From UBA5018 sp947463165 (GTDB lineage: Bacteria; Cyanobacteriota; Cyanobacteriia; PCC-6307; Cyanobiaceae), in the NCBI GenBank assembly GCA_943371245.1, contig CALRTY020000003.1, forward strand, positions 62,001-126,000: 64,000 nucleotides of DNA. Direction: 5' to 3'. This document shows positions 34,857 to 43,595 of the stretch, piece after piece (position 1 is the first letter of the stretch; each line of letters starts with the position of its first letter). The notes under the pieces were generated by a model, which saw nothing but the letters and a program-made list of their open reading frames with translations, did not search any database and was not told the DNA's origin. The position numbers and the translations under genes were made by a program.

Positions 34857-36340
34857 TTTTTTCTTGGTTAAGGCAACTAGCGGCTTTGCTGCAGCAATTG
34901 GGGGCCGATTGGCAGCCATGGCCCCTGGCCCTCGGGCTGCTGGCGGTGCTGCTACTGATCGGCACCGCCATCGGTGCCGCCATCGGCTTGAAGCGCTGGG
35001 GGGTGCCCGAGGCCCTGCTGGCCGGCGGCCTCGGCCTGCTGTTGGCACCGAGCGGCCCCTTGCCGCTGCTGCCGCCGGCGGTGATCGAGCGGTGGAACAA
35101 CCTGCCGCTGGCGCTGCTCACCCTGGTGTTCGCCACCTTGATGTTGAGCAAACCCCTGCCCCGGATTGGCAGCATCTGGCGGCCGGTGACGGCTCAGCTG
35201 CTGCTGGCCCTCACCCTGGCCTTTGGCCAGTTCATGGTGGGAGGGTTGGCGGTGTTGCTGGTGCTGCAACCGCTGATCGGCGCCCCACCGGTGATGGCCG
35301 CATTGATTGAGGTGGCCTACGAGGGCGGCCATGGGTCGGCCGCGGCCATGGGCCCCAGCTACGCCCGGCTGGGCTTGGCCAGTGGAGAGGCGCTGGGGCT
35401 GGCGATGGCCACCGTGGGTCTGCTCAGCGCCACCCTGGTGGGGGCCCTGGTGGTGCTGTTGGGGCGCAGTCGCCGCTGGCTGTTGGCCAGTTCGCTGCCG
35501 ATCGCCCAACCGGCGCCAGCCGCAGCGCCAGCTGCGGCGCCCAGCAGCTCTCCAAATCGAGTCTCAAATTCCTCCACTGGTGGCGCCACAAGTGCCTCTC
35601 CTTGCCAGGGCGATAACGGCCCGGCGGTGTGGCTGGTCAACCTGGCCCTCGCCGGGGCTGCGGTGTTGTTGGGCACTTTGATGCTGCGGGGCCTGCAGGA
35701 GTTGGCGGCTCGCTGGGGGGGCGGCTTTGCGCTGGTGATCGACGGCCTGCCGGTGTTTCCCCTGGCCCTGCTGGGTTCGCTGCTGGTGCGGTTGCTGCTG
35801 GAGCGCGGCGGTAAGGGCCACTGGGCTGCGGCGAGGGTGCAGGGCCGGCTCGGCACCCTGGCGGCAGACCTCTTAATTACCGCCGCCACCGCCTGCCTGG
35901 ATCTGTCGCTGCTGGCTGAACAGTGGCTGGCGCTCACGGTGCTGGCGGTGGCGGGCTTGCTATGGAATGTGGCGGTGGTGCTGCTGTTGGGGCCGCGCAT
36001 CCTGCCGCCAAATTGGTTTGAGCGGGGCCTGGTGGAGTTCGGTCAGGCCACCGGCGTGGCGGCCAGTGGCCTACTGCTACTGAACATGGTGGATCCCCAA
36101 GACCAGGGCGATGCCCTCACCCCCTTCTCGATCAAACAGTTGCTGCTGCAGCCCTTCATCGCCGGCGGCATCGTTACCGTGGCCGCACCGCTGGCGATCG
36201 ATGGCTGGGGTCTGCCGGCCTGGACGCTGTTTTGCCTGGCTTTGGTGATTCTCTGGATCAGCCTGGGGCTGTGGTTGGGCCGCAGCCATACAGCAGCTTG
36301 CCCATCTGCTGCTGCACCCGCCGCATTTCCTCCTGGCTGA
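34853..36340 (+). CDS. sodium:glutamate symporter-like (ESS/GltS) membrane protein
   Basis: A 495-residue inner-membrane protein with about eleven hydrophobic helices. Two inverted halves each carry a re-entrant-loop-like motif: VAYEGGHGSAAAMGPSYARL in the first and EFGQATGVAASGLLLLN in the second, as in GltS. The halves are joined by an Ala/Pro/Ser-rich loop (about 220-255). The substrate could be glutamate or another carboxylate. The GTG start overlaps the stop codon of the upstream peptidase gene by four bases, implying translational coupling, so the pair may recycle peptides and their amino acids (inference). The 3' end overlaps the convergent aldolase gene by 83 bases. Confidence 0.82.
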   Translation: MIFSWLRQLAALLQQLGADWQPWPLALGLLAVLLLIGTAIGAAIGLKRWGVPEALLAGGLGLLLAPSGPLPLLPPAVIERWNNLPLALLTLVFATLMLSKPLPRIGSIWRPVTAQLLLALTLAFGQFMVGGLAVLLVLQPLIGAPPVMAALIEVAYEGGHGSAAAMGPSYARLGLASGEALGLAMATVGLLSATLVGALVVLLGRSRRWLLASSLPIAQPAPAAAPAAAPSSSPNRVSNSSTGGATSASPCQGDNGPAVWLVNLALAGAAVLLGTLMLRGLQELAARWGGGFALVIDGLPVFPLALLGSLLVRLLLERGGKGHWAAARVQGRLGTLAADLLITAATACLDLSLLAEQWLALTVLAVAGLLWNVAVVLLLGPRILPPNWFERGLVEFGQATGVAASGLLLLNMVDPQDQGDALTPFSIKQLLLQPFIAGGIVTVAAPLAIDGWGLPAWTLFCLALVILWISLGLWLGRSHTAACPSAAAPAAFPPG

Positions 36341-36974
36341 GCAGCGGCGGCTCCCCCAGCAAACTGGCTTCTAAATACATGGCAGCCAGGGTTTCCACCT
36401 CGATGGCCACCCGCAGCGCCTGCTCCGGACTGGTGCCCAGGGCCACCTGGCCGTGGTGGCCGAGCAGGCAGGCCAGGCGGCCCTCCAGGGCCTGCACCGC
36501 CAACTGGGAAAGCTCCCCGGTGCCGAAGGTGGCATAGCCAGCGCAGCGAATGTCGGCGCCGCCAGCCACGGCCACCATGTAGTGGAAGCTGGGGATGCCA
36601 CGGCCATGGCAGGCCAGGGCCGTGGCCCGGATCGAGTGGCAGTGCACCACCGCCTGGATTTCCGGCCGCAGGCGCAGCACATCTGCATGCAGGCGCCACT
36701 CAGAGGAGGGTCGCCGTGCTGGGCCCTCGGCCATGGCGGCGCTGGCCAGGGGTTGACCCTGCCAATCGAGCGCCACCAGATCCTCTGGGCCCATCAGCTC
36801 GTAGGGAAGTGAGGTGGGTGTAATCAGCAGGCCGCCCTCGATGCGTGCTGAGAGATTGCCCGAGGTGCCCTGGTTGATGCCCGAGGCATTCATCTGCCGG
36901 GCTGCCGCCACCAGGCGCTGGCGCAGCTCCAGCTCCAGATCTCGCCCAGCTTGCGGCGGCTGCCCAGGCGCCAT
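36258..36974 (-). CDS. FucA-like class II aldolase (probable Ald2 of the DHAP shunt)
   Basis: A 238-residue zinc enzyme of the aldolase/adducin fold. NQGTSGNLSARI, ITPTSLPYELM, PSSEWRLHADV (catalytic Glu) and VVHCHSIRAT plus LLGHHGQVAL (metal histidines) match L-fuculose-1-phosphate aldolase closely, better than the MtnB dehydratase of the same fold. Next to mtnA this suggests the enzyme that splits 5-methylthioribulose- or 5-deoxyribulose-1-phosphate to DHAP and an aldehyde. ATG 36974 is chosen; an upstream in-frame ATG adds 16 unconserved residues. It is convergent with and overlapping the symporter gene. Confidence 0.85.
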   Translation of the reverse strand: MAPGQPPQAGRDLELELRQRLVAAARQMNASGINQGTSGNLSARIEGGLLITPTSLPYELMGPEDLVALDWQGQPLASAAMAEGPARRPSSEWRLHADVLRLRPEIQAVVHCHSIRATALACHGRGIPSFHYMVAVAGGADIRCAGYATFGTGELSQLAVQALEGRLACLLGHHGQVALGTSPEQALRVAIEVETLAAMYLEASLLGEPPLLSQEEMRRVQQQMGKLLYGCGPTTAPG

Positions 36975-37188
36975 GGTTGCCCTTCTAGAGGCTTTGAGGC
37001 TAGGCGGCTTGAGGCTGCCCACTCAGCTGGGCCAGCCAAGTCAGTTTGGCCAGCCAATTCAGGATCTGCCAGCCAAGGCAACTTTGCGAATCCGCCACAT
37101 TGCCCAGCCGTAGCCACCGGAATTGTTTAAAGTTTACTGAGTAATCCAGATCGCCTGCGCCGCAGCCCCGGAGTTATCTATCTCATCT

Positions 37189-38319
37189 TCAGGTTGATTG
37201 ATATAAACTCAAAAGCCCCTGTTCGCTGGCCGCGGCTACTCCCCGCTCGGTGATCAGGGCCGTCACCAGCCGAGCCGGCGTTACGTCGAAGGCGGGATTG
37301 AAGCCATCGCTGCCATCGGGGGTTAGCTGAACGCTGTCGATAGTTGCGGTGCTGCCGATGGCTCCGGTTGCGGTGGAGCTGGCCAGGCGGCCCTGGATGT
37401 GGGTTACCTCGCTGGCGGAGCGGGCCTCGATCGGGATCTCGGCCAGGCCATCTGTGATTGTCCAGTCGATGGTGGAGGCTGGCAGGGCCACGTAGAAGGG
37501 CACGCCGTTGTCGTGGGCGGCCAGGGCCTTGAGGTAGGTGCCGATCTTGTTGCAAACATCGCCGTTACGGCTGGTGCGATCGGTGCCCACGATCACCGCA
37601 TCCACCTGGCCGCGCTGCATCAGATGACCACCGGCGTTGTCCACTATCACCGTGTGGGGCACCCCCTCGCGGGCCAGCTCAAAGGCGGTGAGGCTGGCGC
37701 CCTGGTTGCGGGGGCGGGTTTCATCCACCCACACATGGATGGCCATGCCGGCGCGATGGGCCTTGTAGATCGGCGCTAATGCCGTACCCCAATCCACCGT
37801 GGCTAACCAACCGGCGTTGCAATGGGTGAGCACCTGGAAGGTCTGCTCACGGCGTTCGCTGGGGCGGGCGGCCTCCAGCTGCTGAAACAGCCGCAGGCCG
37901 TGATCGCCGATCGCCTCACACATGGCCACGTCTTCATCGGCAATGGCATCGGCCTCCTGGCGGGCGGCGGCAGCCCGTTGGTTCTCGGGCAGGGCCAACA
38001 CCAGATCCCGCACTCTCTCCAGGGCCCAGCGCAGGTTCACGGCGGTGGGCCGGGTGGCCAACAAAGTGTCAAAGGCCCGGGCCAGGGCTGCATCGCTGGG
38101 GTCCTGTTGCAGGGCCAGCATCAAGCCGTAGGCACCACTTACACCGATCAGGGGGGCGCCGCGCACCACCATCGTGCGGATGGCATCAGCCACCTGGGCC
38201 AGATCGCTGAGAACCCGCAGCTGGAACTGATGGGGCAGCAGGGTTTGGTCGATCACCCAGATCGCCTCACCATCGGCTTCCACGCCAATCGTGCGCCAGG
38301 CCTTGCCGTCGATGTTCAT
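37189..38319 (-). CDS. mtnA: S-methyl-5-thioribose-1-phosphate isomerase
   Basis: A 376-residue cytosolic enzyme that converts methylthioribose-1-phosphate (and 5-deoxyribose-1-phosphate) to the ribulose form. TMVVRGAPLIGVSGAYGL is near residue 60, the catalytic Cys in LTHCNAGWLATVDWGTALAP and the catalytic Asp in IVGTDRTSRNGDVCNKIGTY; STIDWTITDGLAEIPIE is near the end. It is the first gene of a likely two-gene unit with the FucA-like aldolase 214 bases downstream. ATG 38319 gives the family length; upstream in-frame sequence is built from a 13-base repeat. Confidence 0.95.
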   Translation of the reverse strand: MNIDGKAWRTIGVEADGEAIWVIDQTLLPHQFQLRVLSDLAQVADAIRTMVVRGAPLIGVSGAYGLMLALQQDPSDAALARAFDTLLATRPTAVNLRWALERVRDLVLALPENQRAAAARQEADAIADEDVAMCEAIGDHGLRLFQQLEAARPSERREQTFQVLTHCNAGWLATVDWGTALAPIYKAHRAGMAIHVWVDETRPRNQGASLTAFELAREGVPHTVIVDNAGGHLMQRGQVDAVIVGTDRTSRNGDVCNKIGTYLKALAAHDNGVPFYVALPASTIDWTITDGLAEIPIEARSASEVTHIQGRLASSTATGAIGSTATIDSVQLTPDGSDGFNPAFDVTPARLVTALITERGVAAASEQGLLSLYQST

Positions 38320-38374
38320 CCAATTGCCACTGCTGCAGCCAATCCTGCCGGACCGCCGCACCAGGGCAGACCCT

Positions 38375-38426
38375 GATTCAAGCCACCGATTCAAGCCAGC
38401 GATTCAAGCCAGCGATTCAAGCCGCA
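38375..38426 (-). repeat. 13-bp tandem repeat upstream of mtnA
   Basis: Four in-register units of GATTCAAGCCAGC. They lie in the 345-base gap between mtnA and the next gene; the remainder of the gap to 38664 shows no gene. The array sits close to where the mtnA promoter should be. Confidence 0.85.
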
Positions 38427-38664
38427 AGCGAGATCAACAATTGCTGACGCGATACCCAGTTGGCCAAAAGTTATCCAATACTCGTGGCCAACCAAATGCA
38501 GATCCCATGGGCTTAGATGCTCCGCCAACCCCGCCAGTCAGTTCGGCGTTTATGGATGCTCCCCTGGGGCGCCTAGTCATCTTTTTGGCCATATCCCTAG
38601 TGGGAATGGCCCGGCATTAATCCAGGGCTTTTTGATATCAGCACTTTAACCCCCACTCACCACC

Positions 38665-39954
38665 ATGGATTCTCAGTCAGTAGCGCTAAATTGTTTCTCT
38701 ATGGATGGCTATTGTATTTTTCAAGGTGGCAGCCATGCTGAGGGTAATTTCATTCGCGTATATGTGCCGAATTCCGCGGCCCTGGGGGCCGGGCCTGGAG
38801 AGCCTGATAGTGCTCATCCCCTGAAGACCTTGATTTATCTGCACGGGTTTGCCTTGAGTATGCCCGGATTTTATAATGATCACATTGAGGAGCTTGTGAA
38901 GCATGGGTATATTGTATTTTTCCCTGATTTTCAGGTGAGCGACTATCCGGATATCAAGCCTAATGAAGATCCTTCCCCCAGGGAAAAGCGGAACGGGCTG
39001 CTGATCTGGTACCAATTAATGCGGCGCCTGCTGTTTCCGAAGGCCGGCCTTGAGCTGATCTTGAGCTGGTTCGTAAGGCTGCGACTTGCAGCTGGTCTTA
39101 CCTTGCTTTTGCTATTTCTGCAGATATTAAGCCTCTGGCGCGGTACCATATTTCAGAATTTAATCAGTTTAATTTCTACTGTGGCCCTGAGTTTGGTCAG
39201 TGCGCCAACTGAGTGGTTGAGTCAGGTGATTAACGGCTGTGATCAGGCCTGGGATCAGATATCTAAAGAATCGCGCTATGCTCACTGGGCTAATACCCAG
39301 CCACAAGCCTATGCATTTGGCCATTCTCTCGGTGGCCTATTGGCCCTCAGTTTGCCTTGGGGTTATGGCGATACGAACATTCGCGCAGCTGCCTCCACCA
39401 GGCTGCAGCCCCAGCAAATTGTGGTGGCCGATCCTGCCGCCAGCACCTTGATGGGTATGCCTCCTTTTGTGGTGCCTATACTGAGGCTTTTCAGGTTGCC
39501 GTTTACTAGTCAACCGATCAAGATTGCCGATAGCGGCGTTGCTCTCAAAGTGCCGGTAACTATTCTCCACGGTGAGGCCGATACCATGGTGCCCCTGGGC
39601 CAATGGATTGATCCGATCAAGCAATTTTGGCCCTGGCAAGCTCCAAAGCCCTGCAACTTTCTCAGTATCGCCAGCACCGAAAAAGCAATCTATGCCTCCT
39701 GCTCCAATCCAAATGCCCAGCCTCCCTTGGTATCCTTCCACAATCAAGCGGTCACCAATACCACCTATTATGACGATGAGCTTTTTGATTACTTTGGAGG
39801 CGTGAAGACCGGGCCAAATGCCTATAACTTTAACTATATATGGCCGGCGGTGTTGCGGCTGTTGAATGGTGATGCCCAGCCGGGCACCGTGATCGAAGAT
39901 CTGCGCCATCCAGACTTCGCTATCAATGTGGTTACTCCTAATCCTGCTGAGTAA
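38665..39954 (+). CDS. alpha/beta hydrolase with internal membrane hairpin
   Basis: A 429-residue protein. The N-terminal half starts the hydrolase fold (TLIYLHGFALSMPGFYNDHI). A hydrophobic insertion occupies about 128-182, with two helices (AAGLTLLLLFLQILSLW and FQNLISLISTVALSLVSA). The nucleophile elbow AFGHSLGGLLAL (Ser about 221) and an acid-containing segment ILHGEADTMVPLGQW follow. The insertion sits between strands, in the usual lid position, and may anchor the enzyme to a membrane. It resembles chlorophyllase/dienelactone-type serine hydrolases; the substrate is unknown. It is AT-richer than its neighbours and stands alone, which fits acquisition. Confidence 0.75.
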   Translation: MDSQSVALNCFSMDGYCIFQGGSHAEGNFIRVYVPNSAALGAGPGEPDSAHPLKTLIYLHGFALSMPGFYNDHIEELVKHGYIVFFPDFQVSDYPDIKPNEDPSPREKRNGLLIWYQLMRRLLFPKAGLELILSWFVRLRLAAGLTLLLLFLQILSLWRGTIFQNLISLISTVALSLVSAPTEWLSQVINGCDQAWDQISKESRYAHWANTQPQAYAFGHSLGGLLALSLPWGYGDTNIRAAASTRLQPQQIVVADPAASTLMGMPPFVVPILRLFRLPFTSQPIKIADSGVALKVPVTILHGEADTMVPLGQWIDPIKQFWPWQAPKPCNFLSIASTEKAIYASCSNPNAQPPLVSFHNQAVTNTTYYDDELFDYFGGVKTGPNAYNFNYIWPAVLRLLNGDAQPGTVIEDLRHPDFAINVVTPNPAE

Positions 39955-40031
39955 CTTCAGCCCCTTTCGAAAAGTCTAGGGGGCTCTGAGCAATAGCCAT
40001 TCGTGAAAGGCTTTAGCGAAATTAGCTCAGC

Positions 40032-40649
40032 CTACAGATCGAGTAGTTCCGGTGCAATGCGTAGGTGGCCGTGTTCATGGTGTTCGCTATCTATCAAGCC
40101 AGCCTGGCGCCAGCGAGACATGTGGCGAGACACGGTTACGCGGGTGTGGTTAACCATTTCCGCCAGTCTTTCGTGTTTAAGCCGCATGGGCAGTTCATAC
40201 CAGCTACCGCAACGCTGGCCCAGGCGATCTACGAGCAGCTGCAGCAGGGCCCGCAGCCGTTGCTGGGAGTCGTTGAGGTGTTGGATCATCAGCAGAGAAG
40301 CGGTCCAATCGTTAAGACTGATTGCCTCTACTCCTTGGCTTAGGTCACTGGTGTCGGTAAGACTTGTTGTCTTAATTGCTTCCAGATGTAACCAGGAGTG
40401 ACGCAGCAGCTCCAGGGGTAGTTGATCGCCGGATTGTAGGAAGCCGAGGGTGATCGGCTCCGCTTCCATCGGTTCAATATGAACAGATGAAAATGCCACC
40501 CTGATCAAGCCTTCAGAAACTTTTAGCCGCGTGCTGCGGCTAAAATTGGATGCGTCAAGCATCAGGGTATGGCCCACGGGAATTGAGAGGCAGGCAGGCT
40601 TTGATCTGCCAGCTAATCTGCCGTCTCTGACGGGTTTATTCCTCGTCAT
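40032..40649 (-). CDS. Crp/Fnr-family transcription regulator linked to nitrate transport
   Basis: A 205-residue DNA-binding protein. The N-terminal half is a degenerate cNMP-binding jelly roll (LSIPVGHTLMLDASNFSR, LGFLQSGDQLPLELLRHSW) without an obvious cAMP phosphate-binding motif. The C-terminal winged helix contains RLAEMVNHTRVTVSRHMSRW. It is related to NtcA but shorter and diverged; the genuine ntcA should be elsewhere. The start ATG 40649 overlaps the end of nrtD by 14 bases, so it is co-translated with the transporter and may regulate nitrogen or nitrate genes (inference). Confidence 0.8.
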   Translation of the reverse strand: MTRNKPVRDGRLAGRSKPACLSIPVGHTLMLDASNFSRSTRLKVSEGLIRVAFSSVHIEPMEAEPITLGFLQSGDQLPLELLRHSWLHLEAIKTTSLTDTSDLSQGVEAISLNDWTASLLMIQHLNDSQQRLRALLQLLVDRLGQRCGSWYELPMRLKHERLAEMVNHTRVTVSRHMSRWRQAGLIDSEHHEHGHLRIAPELLDL

Positions 40650-41475
40650 GGGCGTGACGTCGGAATAGGAAGTCGAGCGCGTGGTTGCGCAGTTTGCCGT
40701 AGCGTGGATCGGCTTGAATCCGTTCGTAACTGCGGGGGCGTTCAAACGGAATATTCATGATTTCGCCGATGGTGGCAGATGGCCCGTTGGTCATCATTAC
40801 TATCCTATCTGCCAGGAATAGGGCTTCGTCAATATCGTGAGTGATCATCAATACCGTGGGCTTCTGTTCCCGCCAGATCGCCAGCAATTCCTCCTGTAGC
40901 TCTTCTTTAGTGATCGCATCTAGGGCACCGAATGGTTCATCCAGCACCAGCACGGCGGGTTTAACGGCTAGGGCCCTGGCGATCGCCACCCGCTGGCGCA
41001 TGCCACCGGATATCTGGGCGGGTCGCTTGTGGTGGGCATCGCCAAGACCCACCATCTCCAGATGGTGTTCCACCGTTTCTCGACAGTCAGCCGCTGAAAG
41101 TTGGGGCCGAGCAGCCTGGACGGCCATCTCCACATTCCGCCACACCGTTTGCCAGGGCAGGAGGGAGTAGTTCTGGAACACCACCATGCGGTCGGGACCA
41201 GGTCGCTCTATCGGTACCCCTTGGAGCGTAACCTTGCCGGAAGTGGGCTGTAAAAAACCTGACACCATATTTAGCAGCGTGCTCTTGCCGCAGCCGGAAT
41301 GGCCGATCACGCATACAAACTCCCCTTGGGCTACGCTCAAATTGATGTCGCGTATTGCCTCGAATGGACCTCGGCGCGTCTCGAAAACCTGGCCTACCGC
41401 CTCAAAATTCAGGAACTGCTCCAGACCTGAATTAACAGGATCAGAGCGAAATGGAGAATCGATCATTGCTTCCAT
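40636..41475 (-). CDS. nrtD: nitrate/nitrite ABC transporter ATPase NrtD
   Basis: A 279-residue cytosolic ATPase. Walker A is GHSGCGKSTL, the signature ISGGMRQRVAIARAL and Walker B VLVLDEPFGALD; the H-loop is ITHDIDEALFLAD. It energises NrtB together with NrtC. It is the fourth gene of nrtABCD, 16 bases after nrtC; ATG 41475 could be replaced by the in-frame ATG 9 bases later. Confidence 0.95.
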   Translation of the reverse strand: MEAMIDSPFRSDPVNSGLEQFLNFEAVGQVFETRRGPFEAIRDINLSVAQGEFVCVIGHSGCGKSTLLNMVSGFLQPTSGKVTLQGVPIERPGPDRMVVFQNYSLLPWQTVWRNVEMAVQAARPQLSAADCRETVEHHLEMVGLGDAHHKRPAQISGGMRQRVAIARALAVKPAVLVLDEPFGALDAITKEELQEELLAIWREQKPTVLMITHDIDEALFLADRIVMMTNGPSATIGEIMNIPFERPRSYERIQADPRYGKLRNHALDFLFRRHAHDEE

Positions 41476-41491
41476 GGCAGTCGCTCTGGGA

Positions 41492-43594
41492 TCAGGGTGC
41501 TGGGGTGGAGATGTAGTCGGTTACGGCGGGCAGTCGCACGCTGGCCAGGGTGGGTACCACCTGGTCTGGCAGGGCTTTCAGATAGCCCAAGGGGTCGTCT
41601 TGGTGGAAGGGAATGCCATCGGCCAGGGTGAAGGCTTGCCGGCTGGGCCGCAGGTTGGCGTAGCCGGCCAGTTCCATGGCCTGGGCGTAGAGATCAGCGC
41701 GATACACCTGAGTTAGTAGTTCCACTCGATTGCTCGGGAATGGACTCCAGCCCCAGCGACTGAATTGGCTCAATATCCAGGCCCCCTCCGCTGGATTGGG
41801 CAGATGGCAGCGGTCGGCGTGGAACTGGTTAAAGCGCAGCAATTGGGTGGGGGTGGCCCCAGTACCTAAATCAAATTGGCGCTGCAAGGCGATGGCGGCC
41901 CGGGTACCTAACCATTGGGGCTGGCTGAGCACCTGGGTGAGCGTGCCCCGCTGGTCGCTGTCGTCGCAGCGGGCACCGGCGCGAATCAGGGCGGCGCCCA
42001 GGGCGGCGAGGGTATCTGGTTCGCGGGCGGCCCAGCTCTCGGCACAGGTGAGCACCTTTTCGGGGTGGCCACTCCAAATTTCCAAATCGGTGGCCATAAC
42101 CCAGCCCAACCGATCTTCCACCGCTTCTGCCACCCGATAGCGGCCGGCGCAGAAGCCATCTATCGCTTCAGTGCGCAATGCCCCCACCATTAGCGTTGGC
42201 GAAAGGGCGACAAAATTCAGCTGCCGTTCCAGGTCGATGCCGCCCTGGCGGAACCAGTGCCGCAGCAGCAATTCAGCGATGCCGCGCCGCTGGGGTACCG
42301 CCAGGGTTAGGGGTCGGTCGCGGCCATCTAGCCAGCTGCGCAGGCTGGCGGGATCTTTCAGGCCCAGATCCAGCAGCCGCCGCGACAGGCAGAGGGCATT
42401 GCCGTTGCGGCTCACCGTGAGCGGCGTGATCGCCGCCCAGGGGCTGGGGTGATGAGACAGGCCCATGGTTAGGGCCAGGGGGGTGGTGGCGGCGGTGATC
42501 GCCGCTTCCAGCTTGCCGTCGATTAAATGCTGTTCCAGCACCTCCCAGTTGCTGAAGGGTACCGGCTGGATTTTTAACTGCGACTGGTCGTAAAGACCCT
42601 GCTCAATGGCTAGGGCCAGGGGGGCGATGTCGATGCCCGGCATGAAACCGAGCCTCACCAAGGCAGGGCTAGGGGTGCCGGTGGCTTTTGCTGTTCTCTT
42701 TGCATTGGTGGCGCCTGTCGCCTTGGCTGAGCCGCTGGCATTGGCTGCGCCATTTGCTTGGGCAGCGCCGCTGGCTGGGGCCTGAGTGCGGGCAAGTTCG
42801 GCTGTGCGTTGCTTGAGGCGCCGCTGCTGTTGCAAAAAGCCGATCAGTTCGCTGCGCAATTGGTAGTAGTCGGGGTGCTCCATCACCGCCAACCTTTCTC
42901 GAGGCCTGGCCAGGGGCACCGGCAGAATCTGACCGATGCCAGCTTCCGGGCCGTTGGTGAGCATCACCACCCGGTCTGAGAGCAGCAGGGCCTCATCAAC
43001 ATCGTGGGTCACCATCACGGTGGTTACACCGGCCTGCTGGCAAATCTGCATCAGCTGCTGCTGCAGATTGCCCCGGGTGAGGGCATCGAGAGCGCCGAAG
43101 GGTTCATCCAACAGCAACAACCTCGGCTGGATTGCCAGGGCGCGGGCTATGGCCACGCGCTGCTTCATGCCTCCAGATAGCTCTTTGGGATATTTATCCG
43201 CCGCCGCGCTAAGCCCAACCATCTTTAGCTTTTCATCCACCAACTTGGTGCGTTCAGGCTGCGGCAGAGATCTCAGTACGTTGGCTACAGCAAGATTTAC
43301 ATTTTCACGAACCGTTTGCCAGGGCAGTAGGGAATAGTTTTGAAATACCACCATCCTGTCTGGGCCTGGCTCGGTAATCTGACGGCCGTCCATCAATATG
43401 CCGCCACTGCTGGCCTCATTGAGGCCGGCCAGCAGGTTGAGCAGCGTGCTCTTGCCACAGCCAGAGTGGCCAATGAGCGAGATAAATTCTCCCTCATTAA
43501 TTTCAAGATCGATATCCTTTAGTGCTATATAGCTGCCGCCATCTTCCAGGGGGAAAACCTTGGAAACATCATCAACGGTTACCAGGGCTGGCAT
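41492..43594 (-). CDS. nrtC: nitrate ABC transporter ATPase with regulatory NrtA-like domain, NrtC
   Basis: A 700-residue fusion. Residues 1-255 are an ABC ATPase (GHSGCGKSTL, LSGGMKQRVAIARAL, LLLDEPFGALD). Residues 285-325 are an Ala/Thr/Lys/Asn linker. The rest is a solute-binding-like domain similar to NrtA (VRLGFMPGIDIAPLALAIEQ), which in Synechococcus NrtC mediates ammonium/nitrate-dependent inhibition of uptake. The start is set at ATG 43594, just past the nrtB stop; an ATG 15 bases upstream would overlap nrtB. Confidence 0.95.
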   Translation of the reverse strand: MPALVTVDDVSKVFPLEDGGSYIALKDIDLEINEGEFISLIGHSGCGKSTLLNLLAGLNEASSGGILMDGRQITEPGPDRMVVFQNYSLLPWQTVRENVNLAVANVLRSLPQPERTKLVDEKLKMVGLSAAADKYPKELSGGMKQRVAIARALAIQPRLLLLDEPFGALDALTRGNLQQQLMQICQQAGVTTVMVTHDVDEALLLSDRVVMLTNGPEAGIGQILPVPLARPRERLAVMEHPDYYQLRSELIGFLQQQRRLKQRTAELARTQAPASGAAQANGAANASGSAKATGATNAKRTAKATGTPSPALVRLGFMPGIDIAPLALAIEQGLYDQSQLKIQPVPFSNWEVLEQHLIDGKLEAAITAATTPLALTMGLSHHPSPWAAITPLTVSRNGNALCLSRRLLDLGLKDPASLRSWLDGRDRPLTLAVPQRRGIAELLLRHWFRQGGIDLERQLNFVALSPTLMVGALRTEAIDGFCAGRYRVAEAVEDRLGWVMATDLEIWSGHPEKVLTCAESWAAREPDTLAALGAALIRAGARCDDSDQRGTLTQVLSQPQWLGTRAAIALQRQFDLGTGATPTQLLRFNQFHADRCHLPNPAEGAWILSQFSRWGWSPFPSNRVELLTQVYRADLYAQAMELAGYANLRPSRQAFTLADGIPFHQDDPLGYLKALPDQVVPTLASVRLPAVTDYISTPAP

Positions 43595-43595
43595 C

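Noticed and set aside
39955..40031. Additional copy of the dispersed repeat (CTAGGGGGCTCTGAG)
   Set aside because: Only a short partial match; too weak to call.
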